Positions 39,055-48,517 of a stretch of DNA of 64,000 bases are shown piece after piece (the stretch's first letter is position 1; each line of letters starts with the position of its first letter). The stretch is taken from assembly GCA_900469445.1 (NCBI GenBank), contig UBXM01000023.1, forward strand, positions 1 to 64,000. The letters are read 5' to 3'. A model generated the notes under the pieces. It worked only from the letters and a program-made list of their open reading frames with translations. It did not search any database and was not told the origin of the DNA. Source of the DNA: Hyphomicrobiales bacterium. Lineage in GTDB: Bacteria; Pseudomonadota; Alphaproteobacteria; Rhizobiales; Rhizobiaceae. Position numbers and translations under genes: made by a program.

Positions 39055-39690
39055 TCAGCTTTGAAAACCAGCCGACATCCAATATTGGTGTAGTGCATCG
39101 ACATCACCGCTTGTCAAAATCGGCATCACCGGTTTCAACTGCTCATCTGGCCAATCCCACCACCTTATCTCAAGCAGCAATTCAATTTGCCGATCATCAA
39201 GCCGTTTGCGGATCGTCTTCGCCGGGTTGCCACCGACGATGCTGTAAGGCTCCACATCGCGCGTCACCAAAGCCCGCGTCCCGATCACCGCCCCATCACC
39301 GATTCTGATACCCGGCATAATGATGGCCTCGGAACCGATCCACACATCATTGCCAACATTGGTATCGCCCGCAGGCAGATATCCATTCTCCGCCCTGCCA
39401 AAGGCCGGAACATCAGACATCCAGTAAAACGGAAAGGTGCTTATCCATTCGTTTCGATGCCCCTGATTGCCCGCCATGATAAAGGCAGCCCCGGTGCCAA
39501 TCGAGCAAAAGCTGCCGATAATCAGCCTGTCCGCACCCTCATCCGGCAAAAGATAGCGAGCGCACTCCTCAAAGCCATGTCGATGATAATAGCCTGAATA
39601 ATAGCTGTATCGACCAACGGATATGTTCGGATGCGTAACCTGCTTGTCTAGCGTAATGCCCTTGAAAGGGCTCTCAAAATAATTGTCCAT
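39055..39690 (-). CDS. catB: CatB-type chloramphenicol/xenobiotic acetyltransferase
   Basis: The 211-residue protein has hexapeptide repeats of the left-handed beta helix and the active-site segment '[11 protein letters not shown]' (His about residue 79) of xenobiotic acetyltransferases. Further family motifs are '[25 protein letters not shown]' and the ending '[10 protein letters not shown]'. Its length fits CatB (209-212 residues). An AGGGAA site precedes the ATG. Agrobacterium tumefaciens carries a chromosomal catB of this type. The acceptor in nature may be chloramphenicol or another hydroxylated compound; activity is inferred. Confidence 0.85.
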   Translation of the reverse strand: MDNYFESPFKGITLDKQVTHPNISVGRYSYYSGYYHRHGFEECARYLLPDEGADRLIIGSFCSIGTGAAFIMAGNQGHRNEWISTFPFYWMSDVPAFGRAENGYLPAGDTNVGNDVWIGSEAIIMPGIRIGDGAVIGTRALVTRDVEPYSIVGGNPAKTIRKRLDDRQIELLLEIRWWDWPDEQLKPVMPILTSGDVDALHQYWMSAGFQS

Positions 39691-39965
39691 GGGATTTTCC
39701 CTGCATACTTCAATCCTCGTTCGCAAAGGCAAACGAAAGGGATGCCGGAAGCCATCAGCTTCTGGCGTACGCTCCTCGCTTAAGCGCGGGAGCTAGATGC
39801 AGGTGGTACACGGTGTAGATTTCATACCCGCTTGTTACCGTAAATACTGCCAAGAGCCAATGACCGCAAATGGCGCAGAGCGGAAGGCACCAGTCGGCCC
39901 GAAGCGCTCAGCCTTGGAGAGGCTCGTATTCTGCTGCCGCGCGCCGAACTCAAAAGCCTGCACCG
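39691..39965. other. Gap upstream of catB
   Basis: No gene is supported here. It should contain the catB promoter. Together with the antitoxin remnant and the bases up to the phosphoesterase stop it forms a degraded junction. Confidence 0.4.
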
Positions 39966-40181
39966 ATGACGACTACCTTTAAAATCTCCAAACCGAAAAT
40001 GCATATGTCTGACCTGCTTGCCCGGGTAGAGGCTGGCGAAGGCTTGGTGATCGCTCACATCACGCACGCGCATGCGAAAGGCAAACGACCTGCAGCTACT
40101 GCTCGCGGAAGTCAGCGCTGCCCTCTGCCCTGTCCCGTAACCGTTCTTTTTCAGGATCCGCAACATTCTGGCCATGACTGA
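39966..40181 (+). pseudogene. Remnant of a Phd/YefM-type antitoxin
   Basis: The first 28 residues ('KISKPKMHMSDLLARVEAGE' plus 'GLVIA') match the N-terminal DNA-binding part of prevent-host-death antitoxins. After that the reading frame runs into unrelated sequence rich in Arg, Pro and Cys. No toxin gene follows. The most likely reading is a truncated antitoxin left after recombination. Confidence 0.5.
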
Positions 40182-40321
40182 GCTCCTCGGCCGGACTGCT
40201 GCTGGCGGCGGACTGGTCAACATGGAGCGGGTGCGCTGGCTGCTCCATCAATGTCGAGCGTCGACAACGTAGGCGCCACCTTCGCTACTTCCGGCAGGGT
40301 TGAAGCGAGTAGGACAAGCCT

Positions 40322-41167
40322 TTAGCTGCCACTCGAGCGATGCACCACGGCTCGCGAAGTATAGGTTTCAGGCAGGTTGAAAGAAAAGGGACCCGCTGCG
40401 CGATCGACCTGGGCCGTGTGCGTTACGATTTTGCCGCCCTGCAAGATATGCAGCAGATATCCTGGGGGCTCAAGCATGAAGCAGGATGGCGCCTCGGGTC
40501 TCAAGTCAAGCGTGACCTGATGCGCGACCGAGGGAGCAACCTGGCATAGAGTGCCGGCGAAAATTTGCTGGATTGACCGGTGGACATGACCGCATAGGAC
40601 ACGCTGAACCTGAGGATGGGCTGAGATGATGCTTTCAAGCCGTTGTGCGCCATCGACAAGCCGCACGACATCCATATGGCCAATGCCGGTCACAAAGGGC
40701 GGGTGATGCAGCATTACCAGCGTGGCCCGGTCCTTTGCTTCTGACAAGGCAGATGAAAGAAAATCAAGGGTTTCGTCCGTCAGTACACCAATCCCGGTGC
40801 CTTCTTCGAGGCTGTCGAGAGCGATAAGCTGCAACTCACCGCAGGATATGCTGTAGTTTAACGGCCCCATCGGTGGCAGATAGCCCCGGCTTTCGAAGGC
40901 CCGGCGCAACGGCTCTCGCCGATCGTGATTTCCGGGGATGACATAGACAGGGCATGACAGGCGACCGAGAAGCTCCGATGCGATGGCGTATTCCTCGTCA
41001 TAGCCGTTCTCAGCCAGGTCTCCCGTCACAACCACACAGTCTGGCACTGGATTGAGGCGCATCAGGGCATGAATGGCCCGTTCGGCGAAAAGATTGGTCT
41101 CTGAGACGCCATAGGCAAGATCGCCCTTCTGGCAGATATGCAGGTCGGAAATCTGGGCTATGAGCAT
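40322..41167 (-). CDS. Calcineurin-like metallophosphoesterase (class III cyclic nucleotide phosphodiesterase type)
   Basis: The 281-residue protein shows the full metal-binding motif set: 'ISDLHI' (D-x-H), 'GDLAENG' (about residues 49-55), 'GNHD' (about 78-81), 'LHHPP' and 'CGHVH' (about 191-195). The arrangement is that of CpdA/GpdQ-like enzymes, which cleave phosphodiesters. It starts 2 nt after the ATPase stop and is the last gene of an ABC operon, so it may cleave an imported phosphodiester, such as a glycerophosphodiester or nucleotide. Confidence 0.83.
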   Translation of the reverse strand: MLIAQISDLHICQKGDLAYGVSETNLFAERAIHALMRLNPVPDCVVVTGDLAENGYDEEYAIASELLGRLSCPVYVIPGNHDRREPLRRAFESRGYLPPMGPLNYSISCGELQLIALDSLEEGTGIGVLTDETLDFLSSALSEAKDRATLVMLHHPPFVTGIGHMDVVRLVDGAQRLESIISAHPQVQRVLCGHVHRSIQQIFAGTLCQVAPSVAHQVTLDLRPEAPSCFMLEPPGYLLHILQGGKIVTHTAQVDRAAGPFSFNLPETYTSRAVVHRSSGS

Positions 41168-41169
41168 GG

Positions 41170-42243
41170 TCAGGCTTTCAAATGGAATTCGATGACGGAT
41201 TGCGGGTCGAGATCGAAGCTGACGATTTCGCCGGGTCGAAAAGAGAGGCTGGACGGCAGGTCCAGTTGGAGGCTCGTTCCCTCAGCGACTTCAACCACCA
41301 GACGCTGGGTTGCTCCGAAGAAGGTCGAAGCGATCACACGGGCGGATATGTCGCCTGCACTAGACGCAATGCGTACCGCTTCAGGGCGGAAGCAAATTGT
41401 GGTCTCGCGGTCCACGCCGCCGACCGCCAGGCGGGCTCCTGTACCGATGCCCTCGAGAACCAGGATACCATCGAGCACTTTGCCTTTCAGGCGGTTCATC
41501 GTGCCGACGAAATCCGCAACGAATTCATTGGCCGGGCGGTGATAGATCGTCTGCGCTACATCGATCTGGGCAATGCGTCCCTGCTGCATTACCGCGATGC
41601 GGTCGCCGATCGCCATCGCCTCTGCCTGGTCATGGGTGACATAGATGGCGGTAGTGCCGAATTCCCGCAGGAGCGAGCCGATCTCGACCCGCAGGCGCTC
41701 GCGCAACACGGCATCAAGGGCGGCAAGCGGTTCGTCAAGCAGCAGAACGCGCGGCTTGATGGCCAGAGCTCTTGCCAGGGCAGTGCGCTGCCTCTGGCCA
41801 CCTGATATGGCGGCAATCCTGCGGTTTCCAAGTTCCTCCAGCCCGACCAGCGCCAAAAGGCGTCTTGTCTCTGCCGCGCGCTCGGCCGCCGGCATCTTGC
41901 GTATCTTGAGACCATAGGCGACGTTCTCAGCGACCGTCATGTTGGGAAACAGCGCATAGGACTGGAACACCATGCCGACATTGCGCTTCTCGATCGGAAC
42001 ATCTCCGACATCCTCGCCATCGAACCGGATCATGTCGCGTTGATCCGGCTGTTCGAGACCGGCGATGAGACGCAACAGGGTCGTCTTGCCGCAACCGGAC
42101 GGCCCGAGCAGAACGAGGATTTCCCCGGCCGCGATTTCAAGATCGGTCGGCTGGAGCACAGTCACGTCGTTGAAGGTTTTGGAAAGCTTCCGCGTGGTAA
42201 TTGAGGAACCGCTGCGTGGCGGGGTAGCAAGAATAGTTGTCAT
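41170..42243 (-). CDS. ABC transporter ATP-binding protein (iron/phosphonate/polyamine type)
   Basis: The 357-residue ATPase has Walker A GPSGCGKT, signature ISGGQRQR, Walker B LLLDEPLAALDA and a C-terminal TOBE domain. It falls in the FbpC/PotA/PhnT group. It overlaps the permease gene by 4 nt. Its partners form a complete importer except that one permease is frameshifted here. Confidence 0.87.
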   Translation of the reverse strand: MTTILATPPRSGSSITTRKLSKTFNDVTVLQPTDLEIAAGEILVLLGPSGCGKTTLLRLIAGLEQPDQRDMIRFDGEDVGDVPIEKRNVGMVFQSYALFPNMTVAENVAYGLKIRKMPAAERAAETRRLLALVGLEELGNRRIAAISGGQRQRTALARALAIKPRVLLLDEPLAALDAVLRERLRVEIGSLLREFGTTAIYVTHDQAEAMAIGDRIAVMQQGRIAQIDVAQTIYHRPANEFVADFVGTMNRLKGKVLDGILVLEGIGTGARLAVGGVDRETTICFRPEAVRIASSAGDISARVIASTFFGATQRLVVEVAEGTSLQLDLPSSLSFRPGEIVSFDLDPQSVIEFHLKA

Positions 42244-43034
42244 AGCTTGGACCGCTTATCGGTAAGGCCGGCGACCAGTTGCAGGCCGACGAGCAGTGGA
42301 ACGATCATCAAAAGGAAGATGAGCGTATAGGCCGAGGCGATTTCGAGGCGCATCGAGGCATAGGCGTCGGCAAGGCCGACAGGGAGCGTCTTGGTAAGAG
42401 GCGTGTGCATCATCCAGGTCAGGTTGAACTCGCCGACGGAAAGGGTCACGACTGTCAGCGCGCCGGCAAGGACGCCCTGCTTTACATTGGGAAGTATGAC
42501 GTCGAAGAACCGCCGCCATGCCGACGCTCCGAGGCTTGCCGCACCTTCATCGAGCACCTTCCAGTCGATGGTCTGCAGAACCGCCATGACTGAACGCATC
42601 ATGAAGGGCAAGGTGAACAGTACATGGCCGACAATGATGAACAGGCTTGACTGCCGGAAGCTGCCGAAACCGCCATAGGCCAGGATCAGGCCAAGCGCCA
42701 GCGCCAGGCCCGGGATCGCCACCGGCAAGGTGATGACCTCCTCGACGATGCGGGCGAAGCGTCCACCGCGCCGCACCAGCGCATAGGCGCCCGGCACGCC
42801 GATCAAAAGGGTGAAGATGAGCGTGGCAATCGCCACCAGGATGCTCCGCACGACGGTATCGGAGTAAAGGTCCCAGACTTGCTCCACCCATTTGAACGTG
42901 AAACCTGCCGAAAGGCCGCGCGCATAGTTGGCGGTCAGGCCTGCATAGATGGAAACCAGCACTGGTAGAATGAGGAATACGGTGAGAAGAGCGGTAACGA
43001 TGACGCCTGAAAGTGTTGTCCAGCGCATATTCAT
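42240..43034 (-). CDS. ABC transporter permease 2 (PotC/PhnV-like)
   Basis: The 264-residue permease has about six helices. Its coupling loop is 'EGAASLGASAWRRFFDVILPN' in style. An upstream ATG at 43055 is in frame, but the ATG at 43034 follows a GGAGG site with 5-nt spacing and is preferred. It works with the upstream permease, which is broken in this sequence. Confidence 0.87.
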   Translation of the reverse strand: MNMRWTTLSGVIVTALLTVFLILPVLVSIYAGLTANYARGLSAGFTFKWVEQVWDLYSDTVVRSILVAIATLIFTLLIGVPGAYALVRRGGRFARIVEEVITLPVAIPGLALALGLILAYGGFGSFRQSSLFIIVGHVLFTLPFMMRSVMAVLQTIDWKVLDEGAASLGASAWRRFFDVILPNVKQGVLAGALTVVTLSVGEFNLTWMMHTPLTKTLPVGLADAYASMRLEIASAYTLIFLLMIVPLLVGLQLVAGLTDKRSKL

Positions 43035-43035
43035 G

Positions 43036-43886
43036 TCAGCCTCCGTCCACGTCACGCATGGCGCGGCTGCGGGCGATGGCCAGTGCCGCCCAGGTGATCA
43101 GGCCGAGCGCGATCGAAAGGGCCGCCGCCATGCCGGCATTGGTTGCCAGCGTGAATTCGGTGTAGATCAGCAGCGGCACAACATCGATATTGGTCGCCAG
43201 CGTGAAGGCCGTTCCGAAGGCCCCCATGGCCGTCGCGAAGCAGAGCGCGCCGCCGGTGTACATTGCCGGGAACAGCGCCGGCAGAACCACGTCACGCTGG
43301 ATGGCGATCGGGCCGGCCCCGAGCGAGCGGGCCGCCTCTTTCAGCGCAGGATCGAGCTTTTCCGCCGCCGCCAGAATGGTCAGCAACACGCGCGGAACGG
43401 AGAAATAGACGTAACCGAGAAAGAGGCCGAACAAAGATAGGCGAAAACGACATTGGTGCCGACAAGTGCCTTTGTCACGCTACCGACAAGGCCGAGCCGG
43501 CCGCCGAGGAGGATGATCATAAAGCCGACGACCACGCCGGGAAAGGCGAGCGGAAATGTCAGCATAGCCAGCAGTAATCCTCGACCGGGAAACTTCCTGT
43601 TGGCAAGCGTCTGGGCGGCGACAGTCGCAAGCGCCAGCGTGGCGATCGTGCTGACGATGGCGAGCAGCAGGGTAACGATCAAGCTGTTACGGTACCGCGT
43701 CTCGGTGAGGATCGCCAGGAAGGCGCCCAGTCCCCTTTCGCCCGTTCCGGCCTCAAGAGCAAGACGCGCCACCGGCAGAATGAGGAAGGCAAGCGTGAAG
43801 ATCGCCATCGGCAGTAGTAGTAAGGTTTCGAAGCGCCTGTTCTGCAAGGCGGCCTCCTTCAGTGTAAACGTATCAGGCTGTCTCAT
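43036..43886 (-). pseudogene. ABC transporter permease 1 with a frameshift
   Basis: Two overlapping reading frames together give one full PotB/PhnU-like permease. The upstream frame covers the first four helices and ends in unrelated residues after 'ALVGTNVVFAYL'. The second frame starts at about 43434 with 'FGLFLGYVYFSVPRVLLT' and contains the coupling loop 'KEAARSLGAGPIAIQRDVVLP'. A one-base deletion near 43435-43440 explains the switch. It could be a true mutation or a sequencing error; the neighbours are all intact. If real, import by this system is probably lost. Confidence 0.8.
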
Positions 43887-43955
43887 CGCGCCGCTCACGT
43901 GGCGTGATAGTGTTCCGGGCGAGAATTGCGCTCGGAACACTGTCGATCTGGTCGT

Positions 43956-44969
43956 TTAGCGAACTTCGCTCAGATAGCGCTCGGAAAAGCCCTTCTGAGC
44001 GGCTGCGGCAGCTGCCCAATCGACAGCCTTGGCACGCTCGTACTCGCTGGCCGGCAGGAATTTATCGGCGATTTCCTTCGGCATCTGGACCGGCAAGGCA
44101 GGGCGCAGAAAGGCGTTTGCCCAGAAGAGCTGGCCCTTGTCGGAAAGCAGATAATCAAGAACCTTCTTGGCAGCTTCAGCATGCGGCGCGTTCTTCACCA
44201 AAGTCATGACATAGGGGAAGCTGACCGAACCTTCGCAGGGCAAGACGAAGACGAATTTGCCGGATTCGGTATATTTGGCACGATAGGCATTGAAATCGTA
44301 ATCCATCAGGATCGGCAGTTCGCCAGATACGACGCGGGCATAGGAGGTCTGCTTGGTAACGAGCGCGCCGTTCTGCGACAGTGCTTTCAGATAATCGATT
44401 GCCGGGGTGAAGTTGTCGAATGAACCACCGAGCGCGGTATTGATTGCGACGGAGGAAACATAACCGACGGCCGCCGAAGTCGGATCGAGATAGCCCACGA
44501 GACCATTGTATTCAGGCTTTTTCAGATCCGCCCAGCAGGCCGGAACCGGCTTGCCATCAAGCGCATCGACATTGACGAACAGGCCAAGAGTGCCCTGGTG
44601 AACGGTCCACCAGCGGCCATCCGCTTCTTTCAGCCCTTGCGGTATCTCGTCGAAGCGGGCGGGTTTCCAGGCCTCAACCAAACCCTGCTGGCCGGCGGAA
44701 ATGCCGGCGTTGATGCCGAGATAGGCTATGTCGGCAACCGGGCTCGCCTTCTCGGCAATGATCTGAGCAATCGCCTGACCGGAATTCTTGTTGTCGCCCG
44801 GGATTTCAATGTTGAGGTCGGCCTTGATGTTCTTCAGCATCTCGCCCCAATTGGCCCATTCGGGAGGGCAATTGTAGCAGACGGCATCAGCGGCCCTGGC
44901 GGGTGCCGAGGAGAGCATCGCGGCGCCGAAAATGACGGCTAGGATGGTCATAATAAAGTTTGGTTTCAT
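43956..44969 (-). CDS. ABC transporter substrate-binding protein (iron/phosphonate/polyamine type)
   Basis: The 337-residue protein has a signal peptide (ending 'APARAA') and the two-lobed binding fold of the type 2 class ('GQAIAQIIAEKASPVADIAYLG', 'LGLFVNVDALDGKPVPACWADL'). Two Cys lie close together at the start of the mature part (CYNC), possibly a disulfide. Its start overlaps the stop of the LacI gene by 4 nt. The ligand is unknown; the phosphoesterase in the operon suggests an organophosphate. Confidence 0.85.
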   Translation of the reverse strand: MKPNFIMTILAVIFGAAMLSSAPARAADAVCYNCPPEWANWGEMLKNIKADLNIEIPGDNKNSGQAIAQIIAEKASPVADIAYLGINAGISAGQQGLVEAWKPARFDEIPQGLKEADGRWWTVHQGTLGLFVNVDALDGKPVPACWADLKKPEYNGLVGYLDPTSAAVGYVSSVAINTALGGSFDNFTPAIDYLKALSQNGALVTKQTSYARVVSGELPILMDYDFNAYRAKYTESGKFVFVLPCEGSVSFPYVMTLVKNAPHAEAAKKVLDYLLSDKGQLFWANAFLRPALPVQMPKEIADKFLPASEYERAKAVDWAAAAAAQKGFSERYLSEVR

Positions 44970-46081
44970 GATCGTGTCTTTCGCGGTGGTTGATTGGAAG
45001 AGAGCATGGCTTCGTCATTCTCGCGGGACGGCGCGATGGTTTCGCCGGCGAGGATATTGATGTCCGCCCGAAGGTGTTCCGGACGGCGCCTTCCGGCAGC
45101 CATATCCAGCACCATCGATGCGGCGAGCACGCCCATAGTGAGCGAGGGCTGGGCGATGGTGGTCAGCTTCGGGGACATGTGACGGACGACGTCGATCCCG
45201 TCGAAACCCGTCACGGAAATGTCGGCAGGTACAGACAGTCCCATGTGACGAAGCGACGAAATCACCGTTATCGCCAGCAGATCATTGGATGCCATGATTG
45301 CGGTCGGACGGTGCTCGTGAATTGCATGCGTGAGATCTATGTCCCTGGTGGCGTCGATGAAATCGACCTCAAAGGGTGGAAGTGGCATCAGGCGTGCAGC
45401 CTGAACCGCGTCCTGATATCCTTGATATCGGCACGCCGCGCGGTCCGACGACGCAAATCGCCCGCCGACGAAAAGGATGCGGCGATGCCCCAACTCGAGC
45501 AGCTTGTTGGTCATCCTGAGAGAGGCTTGTCGGTTATCGACCGATACGGCTCCGATACCGGGCGGGTGATGCTCGTTGTAAACGGTGACGGTGGGAAGCT
45601 TCTGCCTCGCCGCAGCTTCCAGCAGTAGGCTTCGATCAGGATCACAGACCGTCACCACGAGACCGACCGGACGCTCGGCAATCAACGTGGCGGCGATTTT
45701 TTCTTCCTGCGCGGGATCGTAATTGGATTGTCCCACAACGACAGACAGTCCGTGATTGCGTACCGTCTGCTCGACCCCGGCTAGGACCGCGGCGAAGACG
45801 GGATTCGTTATGCTGGGCACCAGCACGCAGACGACCGGGCGGCTGGCCTGCGATGGCGAATTGATGTTGAAGCCGACTGCCAATGCCGCCGCAACGACAC
45901 GTTTGCGCATTGCATCGCTGACTGGGCCGTTTCCGGTAACTACTCGGCTGACGGTTGCGATGGAACAGCCCGCACGTGCCGCGACATCGCGAATTGTGGT
46001 GGTCGTCTCCTGATCCAAGTCCCGCCCTTTCGGTTTGACACCCGTTTTCGAGTGCTTCGGCAGGACGTCGTAGCAAGACAA
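44966..46081 (-). CDS. LacI-family transcriptional regulator
   Basis: The 371-residue protein has the LacI HTH ('TIRDVAARAGCSIATVSRVV', about residues 28-47) followed by a periplasmic-binding-protein-like sensing domain. About 25 residues precede the HTH, so a later start (for example a TTG near 46019) is possible. It is the first gene of the operon and probably controls its own transcript and the importer. No clear operator palindrome was seen upstream. Confidence 0.82.
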   Translation of the reverse strand: MSCYDVLPKHSKTGVKPKGRDLDQETTTTIRDVAARAGCSIATVSRVVTGNGPVSDAMRKRVVAAALAVGFNINSPSQASRPVVCVLVPSITNPVFAAVLAGVEQTVRNHGLSVVVGQSNYDPAQEEKIAATLIAERPVGLVVTVCDPDRSLLLEAAARQKLPTVTVYNEHHPPGIGAVSVDNRQASLRMTNKLLELGHRRILFVGGRFASSDRAACRYQGYQDAVQAARLMPLPPFEVDFIDATRDIDLTHAIHEHRPTAIMASNDLLAITVISSLRHMGLSVPADISVTGFDGIDVVRHMSPKLTTIAQPSLTMGVLAASMVLDMAAGRRRPEHLRADINILAGETIAPSRENDEAMLSSNQPPRKTRS

Positions 46082-46239
46082 GTTAATGACCGGATGACGT
46101 TGTTTCAGTCGTTTTCAGTTGTCGGGCGACCGGCTGCCACATGCAGCCAGTCCGACAAGGCCCGGCTCTAGCCGGAGGCGAGAAGTATAGATCAGACCGT
46201 TTTCCCGCTAGATGCGTCGTTTGTGATGGCGGCGAACTC

Positions 46240-46640
46240 CTACGCCAAGCTCTTTTTCTCACCTGCCGAACGATCGAGCCGATCGTGTTGACGACAAATG
46301 CGCGCGACCGTCAGCGCAGACATGCCGTCGATGTCGGCGGGCGGATAGAGTTCGACAAGATCAAACCCTGCGATCCTTGCCCGCTCACTGACGCCTGTCA
46401 TCAGGTCGATTGCTTGCGTACAGGTGAGCCACCGAGAGTACGCTCCGCCACACGGGGCATGATACTGGGATCGAAGCTATCGCAGTCGAGAGTGACCACG
46501 ACTCCTTCTGAAATATGCCGAAGAGCGGCCGTGATACCTTGGGTGGGAATTTCACGAGCGGGTAGAGAAAGGCTGCCGTAGCGTCGTGCTGCGTCGACAG
46601 CAGCGTGAGCCGCCAATCGAGACCGAAGCTGGCCTTCCCC
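46240..46640 (-). pseudogene. Agmatinase-like ureohydrolase remnant
   Basis: On the minus strand a piece of an agmatinase/ureohydrolase is visible. 'EGVVVTLDCDSFDPSIMP' is the metal-binding signature (D-x-D-x-x-D-P). After a frameshift come 'CTQAIDLMTGVSERARIAGF' and 'LYPPADIDGMSALTVARI', the usual C-terminal part, before another frame change. Only about the last 130 residues remain and the N-terminal metal sites are absent. It lies divergently beside a broken carbon-nitrogen hydrolase, so a polyamine or agmatine catabolic pair has decayed here. Confidence 0.7.
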
Positions 46641-46871
46641 ACCCGCGCCATTCATCTCGGCCGGTCGAGGCGCTCGACAGCTGGATCGAGGCGGCAAGGA
46701 TCGCTAGTGACAGCCTGTTTCGGAAGGTCGATTGCTGGCAATGTCTCGAAGCGCCAGCATGCGGCACGTTACTATAATAACGCCACGCGGCGTAGCGGTC
46801 AGGATGCTTTAACTCTGGAGCTGGCACATTGCAGACTTCCGGCAGACATTGTGAAGTCGCCATCGGTAGGG
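46641..46871. other. Gap between two broken genes
   Basis: No intact gene or recognisable element is seen in this stretch. It separates the agmatinase remnant from the start of the broken carbon-nitrogen hydrolase. Confidence 0.35.
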
Positions 46872-47648
46872 ATGATTCTCCGCGATCAGAGGGCCGAGCC
46901 TGTGAAGACCGTCAAAATTGCTACAGTGCAGACGCCTGAATTCAGGGAGGATATCAATGCCTCTCTGGAGTACGCGGCCCAAGTCATCATCCAAGCATCC
47001 GATCATGGTACTCGACTGCTCTGCTTCCCTGAATGCTTTCTTCAAGGATATCTGCTTGATTAAACCAAGGCTTGGCAATCCGCTGTGGACCTGTTTTCTT
47101 CAGAGTTTGAATCAATCCTCGCTCGCCTTCCTACCACGGACATGAAAATCACATTCGGCTTGATCGAAAAGCGGGCTGGAAGCCTATTCAACAGCGCAGT
47201 CGTTATCCAGAACAACGCCTTAGCAGGGCTTTATCGGAAAACTCATCTTCTCAGGTCGGAGGCCTTTTTCACGCCCGGAACGCAAACACCAGTATTCTCC
47301 GTCGATGGACTGAGGTTCGGGCTGAACATTTGTTACGATACGAATTTTCCAGAAAGGGCCGAAGCGGTCGCCAAGCAAGACGGTTCACTGATCGTCTGCC
47401 TGTCGAACAACATGATGCCTCGCGACAGGGCGGAGCAGTATCGTTACATTCACAATGCGGCGCGCGCCGAGAGATGCAAGGAACAGGGTCTCTGGCTTGT
47501 CTCATCGGATATTTTTGGTGAGCGTGACGGCCGGGTATCGTGGGGACCTACCGCTGTCATCGATCCGAATGGATGTGTCGTAGCTCAACTAGCACTAGGA
47601 CGAGCTGGGCTGCTGCTTTTCGACCTCCCGGCGTCATTTTCACGTTGA
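46872..47648 (+). pseudogene. Carbon-nitrogen hydrolase interrupted by a stop codon
   Basis: One continuous frame encodes a nitrilase-superfamily enzyme, but codon 64 is TAA (47061-47063). Before it is the first catalytic Glu in 'LCFPECFLQGY' (Glu54). After it come Lys in 'LYRKTHL' and Cys in 'NICYDTNFPE', completing the Glu-Lys-Cys triad. The frame before and after the stop is identical, so a single nonsense change explains it. Total length would be about 258 residues, normal for the family. The 3' part could be translated separately from an ATG in the frame but would lack the Glu. The likely former role, with the agmatinase, was amide hydrolysis in polyamine or related metabolism. Confidence 0.78.
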
Positions 47649-47955
47649 CCGCTTGTGGCGCAACGCGGAAGACGGCCTTCGGCCCAGGGCGGTTATCGTG
47701 TCACTCTTCAGTCGTGAAGCTGGCATAATAGACGCGACCTTCAACGATTGAGTTGGTAGGTGGTTCTCAGATCATGGAATAGAAATCGCCTTGCTATGAC
47801 GATGCCGCGCGCGCCGGATTTGTTTAAGTCTTGCGTTCTCACCAACGCGAGGGCCGCGCAAGTTTAATAGAGTAAGTGGCAATCTTGCTCTGTCCGGTTT
47901 CTATGGGGATTGGATCAACGGAGCAGTGAAGTGCGGCCCACAGAGGAGATCTTTA
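47649..47955. other. Intergenic stretch upstream of the SyrB-like gene
   Basis: It holds the promoter region of the SyrB-like gene. No further gene is supported. Confidence 0.4.
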
Positions 47956-48375
47956 ATGGCTGAAGAGAATATCGTTGGCAAAATCGCCGATGGCGTTGGA
48001 GCTGAAACCACGACGGCACCTGGTGCAGAAAAAAAGAAGCGCGCAGCGCGGCGCCCGAAAACCGCCGCTGAAACCGTAGCGACAGCTGCCGCTGCTCACG
48101 CTGCGGCGGAAACGCCGGCAAAGGCTCCGCGCGCCAAGCGTGGCACGAAAGCTGCAGAAGTGAAGCCCGCCAAGAATGCCGACGCGAAGAAGTCCGTCGT
48201 CAAGGCACCTCGAGTTCCAGCGGCTGCCAAGAAGCAGACTGCACCAGCAAAAGCTTTCGACGATATCGCCGAACTGATCAAGCTGGAAGAAGAGAACAAG
48301 AGCCTGCGCAAACAACTTGCCACGAAGCTGCGCGACGAGAACGCGGACCTTCGCAAGCGTCTTGGTCAGAAGTGA
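47956..48375 (+). CDS. SyrB-like regulatory protein
   Basis: The 139-residue protein is rich in Ala, Lys, Pro and Arg (basic, low-complexity, about residues 20-95). It ends in a short coiled coil 'KLEEENKSLRKQL...RDENADLRKRLG'. This is the architecture of SyrB from S. meliloti, which lowers syrM expression. The start has a GGAGA site. Symbol left empty because rhizobial genomes carry several paralogues. It is probably a DNA- or protein-binding regulator and not an enzyme. Confidence 0.75.
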   Translation: MAEENIVGKIADGVGAETTTAPGAEKKKRAARRPKTAAETVATAAAAHAAAETPAKAPRAKRGTKAAEVKPAKNADAKKSVVKAPRVPAAAKKQTAPAKAFDDIAELIKLEEENKSLRKQLATKLRDENADLRKRLGQK

Positions 48376-48430
48376 TTTCGCCTGGCGATTGACATCGAAA
48401 ATCGATCGCCCGGACGCTTGTTCATACGTG

Positions 48431-48461
48431 AATGTCGGGCTCATTTCTTGAGCCCGACATT
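48431..48461 (+). terminator. Strong hairpin between the two SyrB-like genes
   Basis: A perfect 13-bp stem (AATGTCGGGCTCA / TGAGCCCGACATT) with a 5-nt loop is followed by TGTTC. It begins 56 nt after the first SyrB-like stop codon and ends 57 nt before the second gene. It looks like a factor-independent terminator with a poor T-tract. Confidence 0.65.
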
Positions 48462-48517
48462 GTTCAAAATTCAATAGCGGCAGATTGCTGCCGGAACGCG
48501 ATAAGGATTGTGATCCA

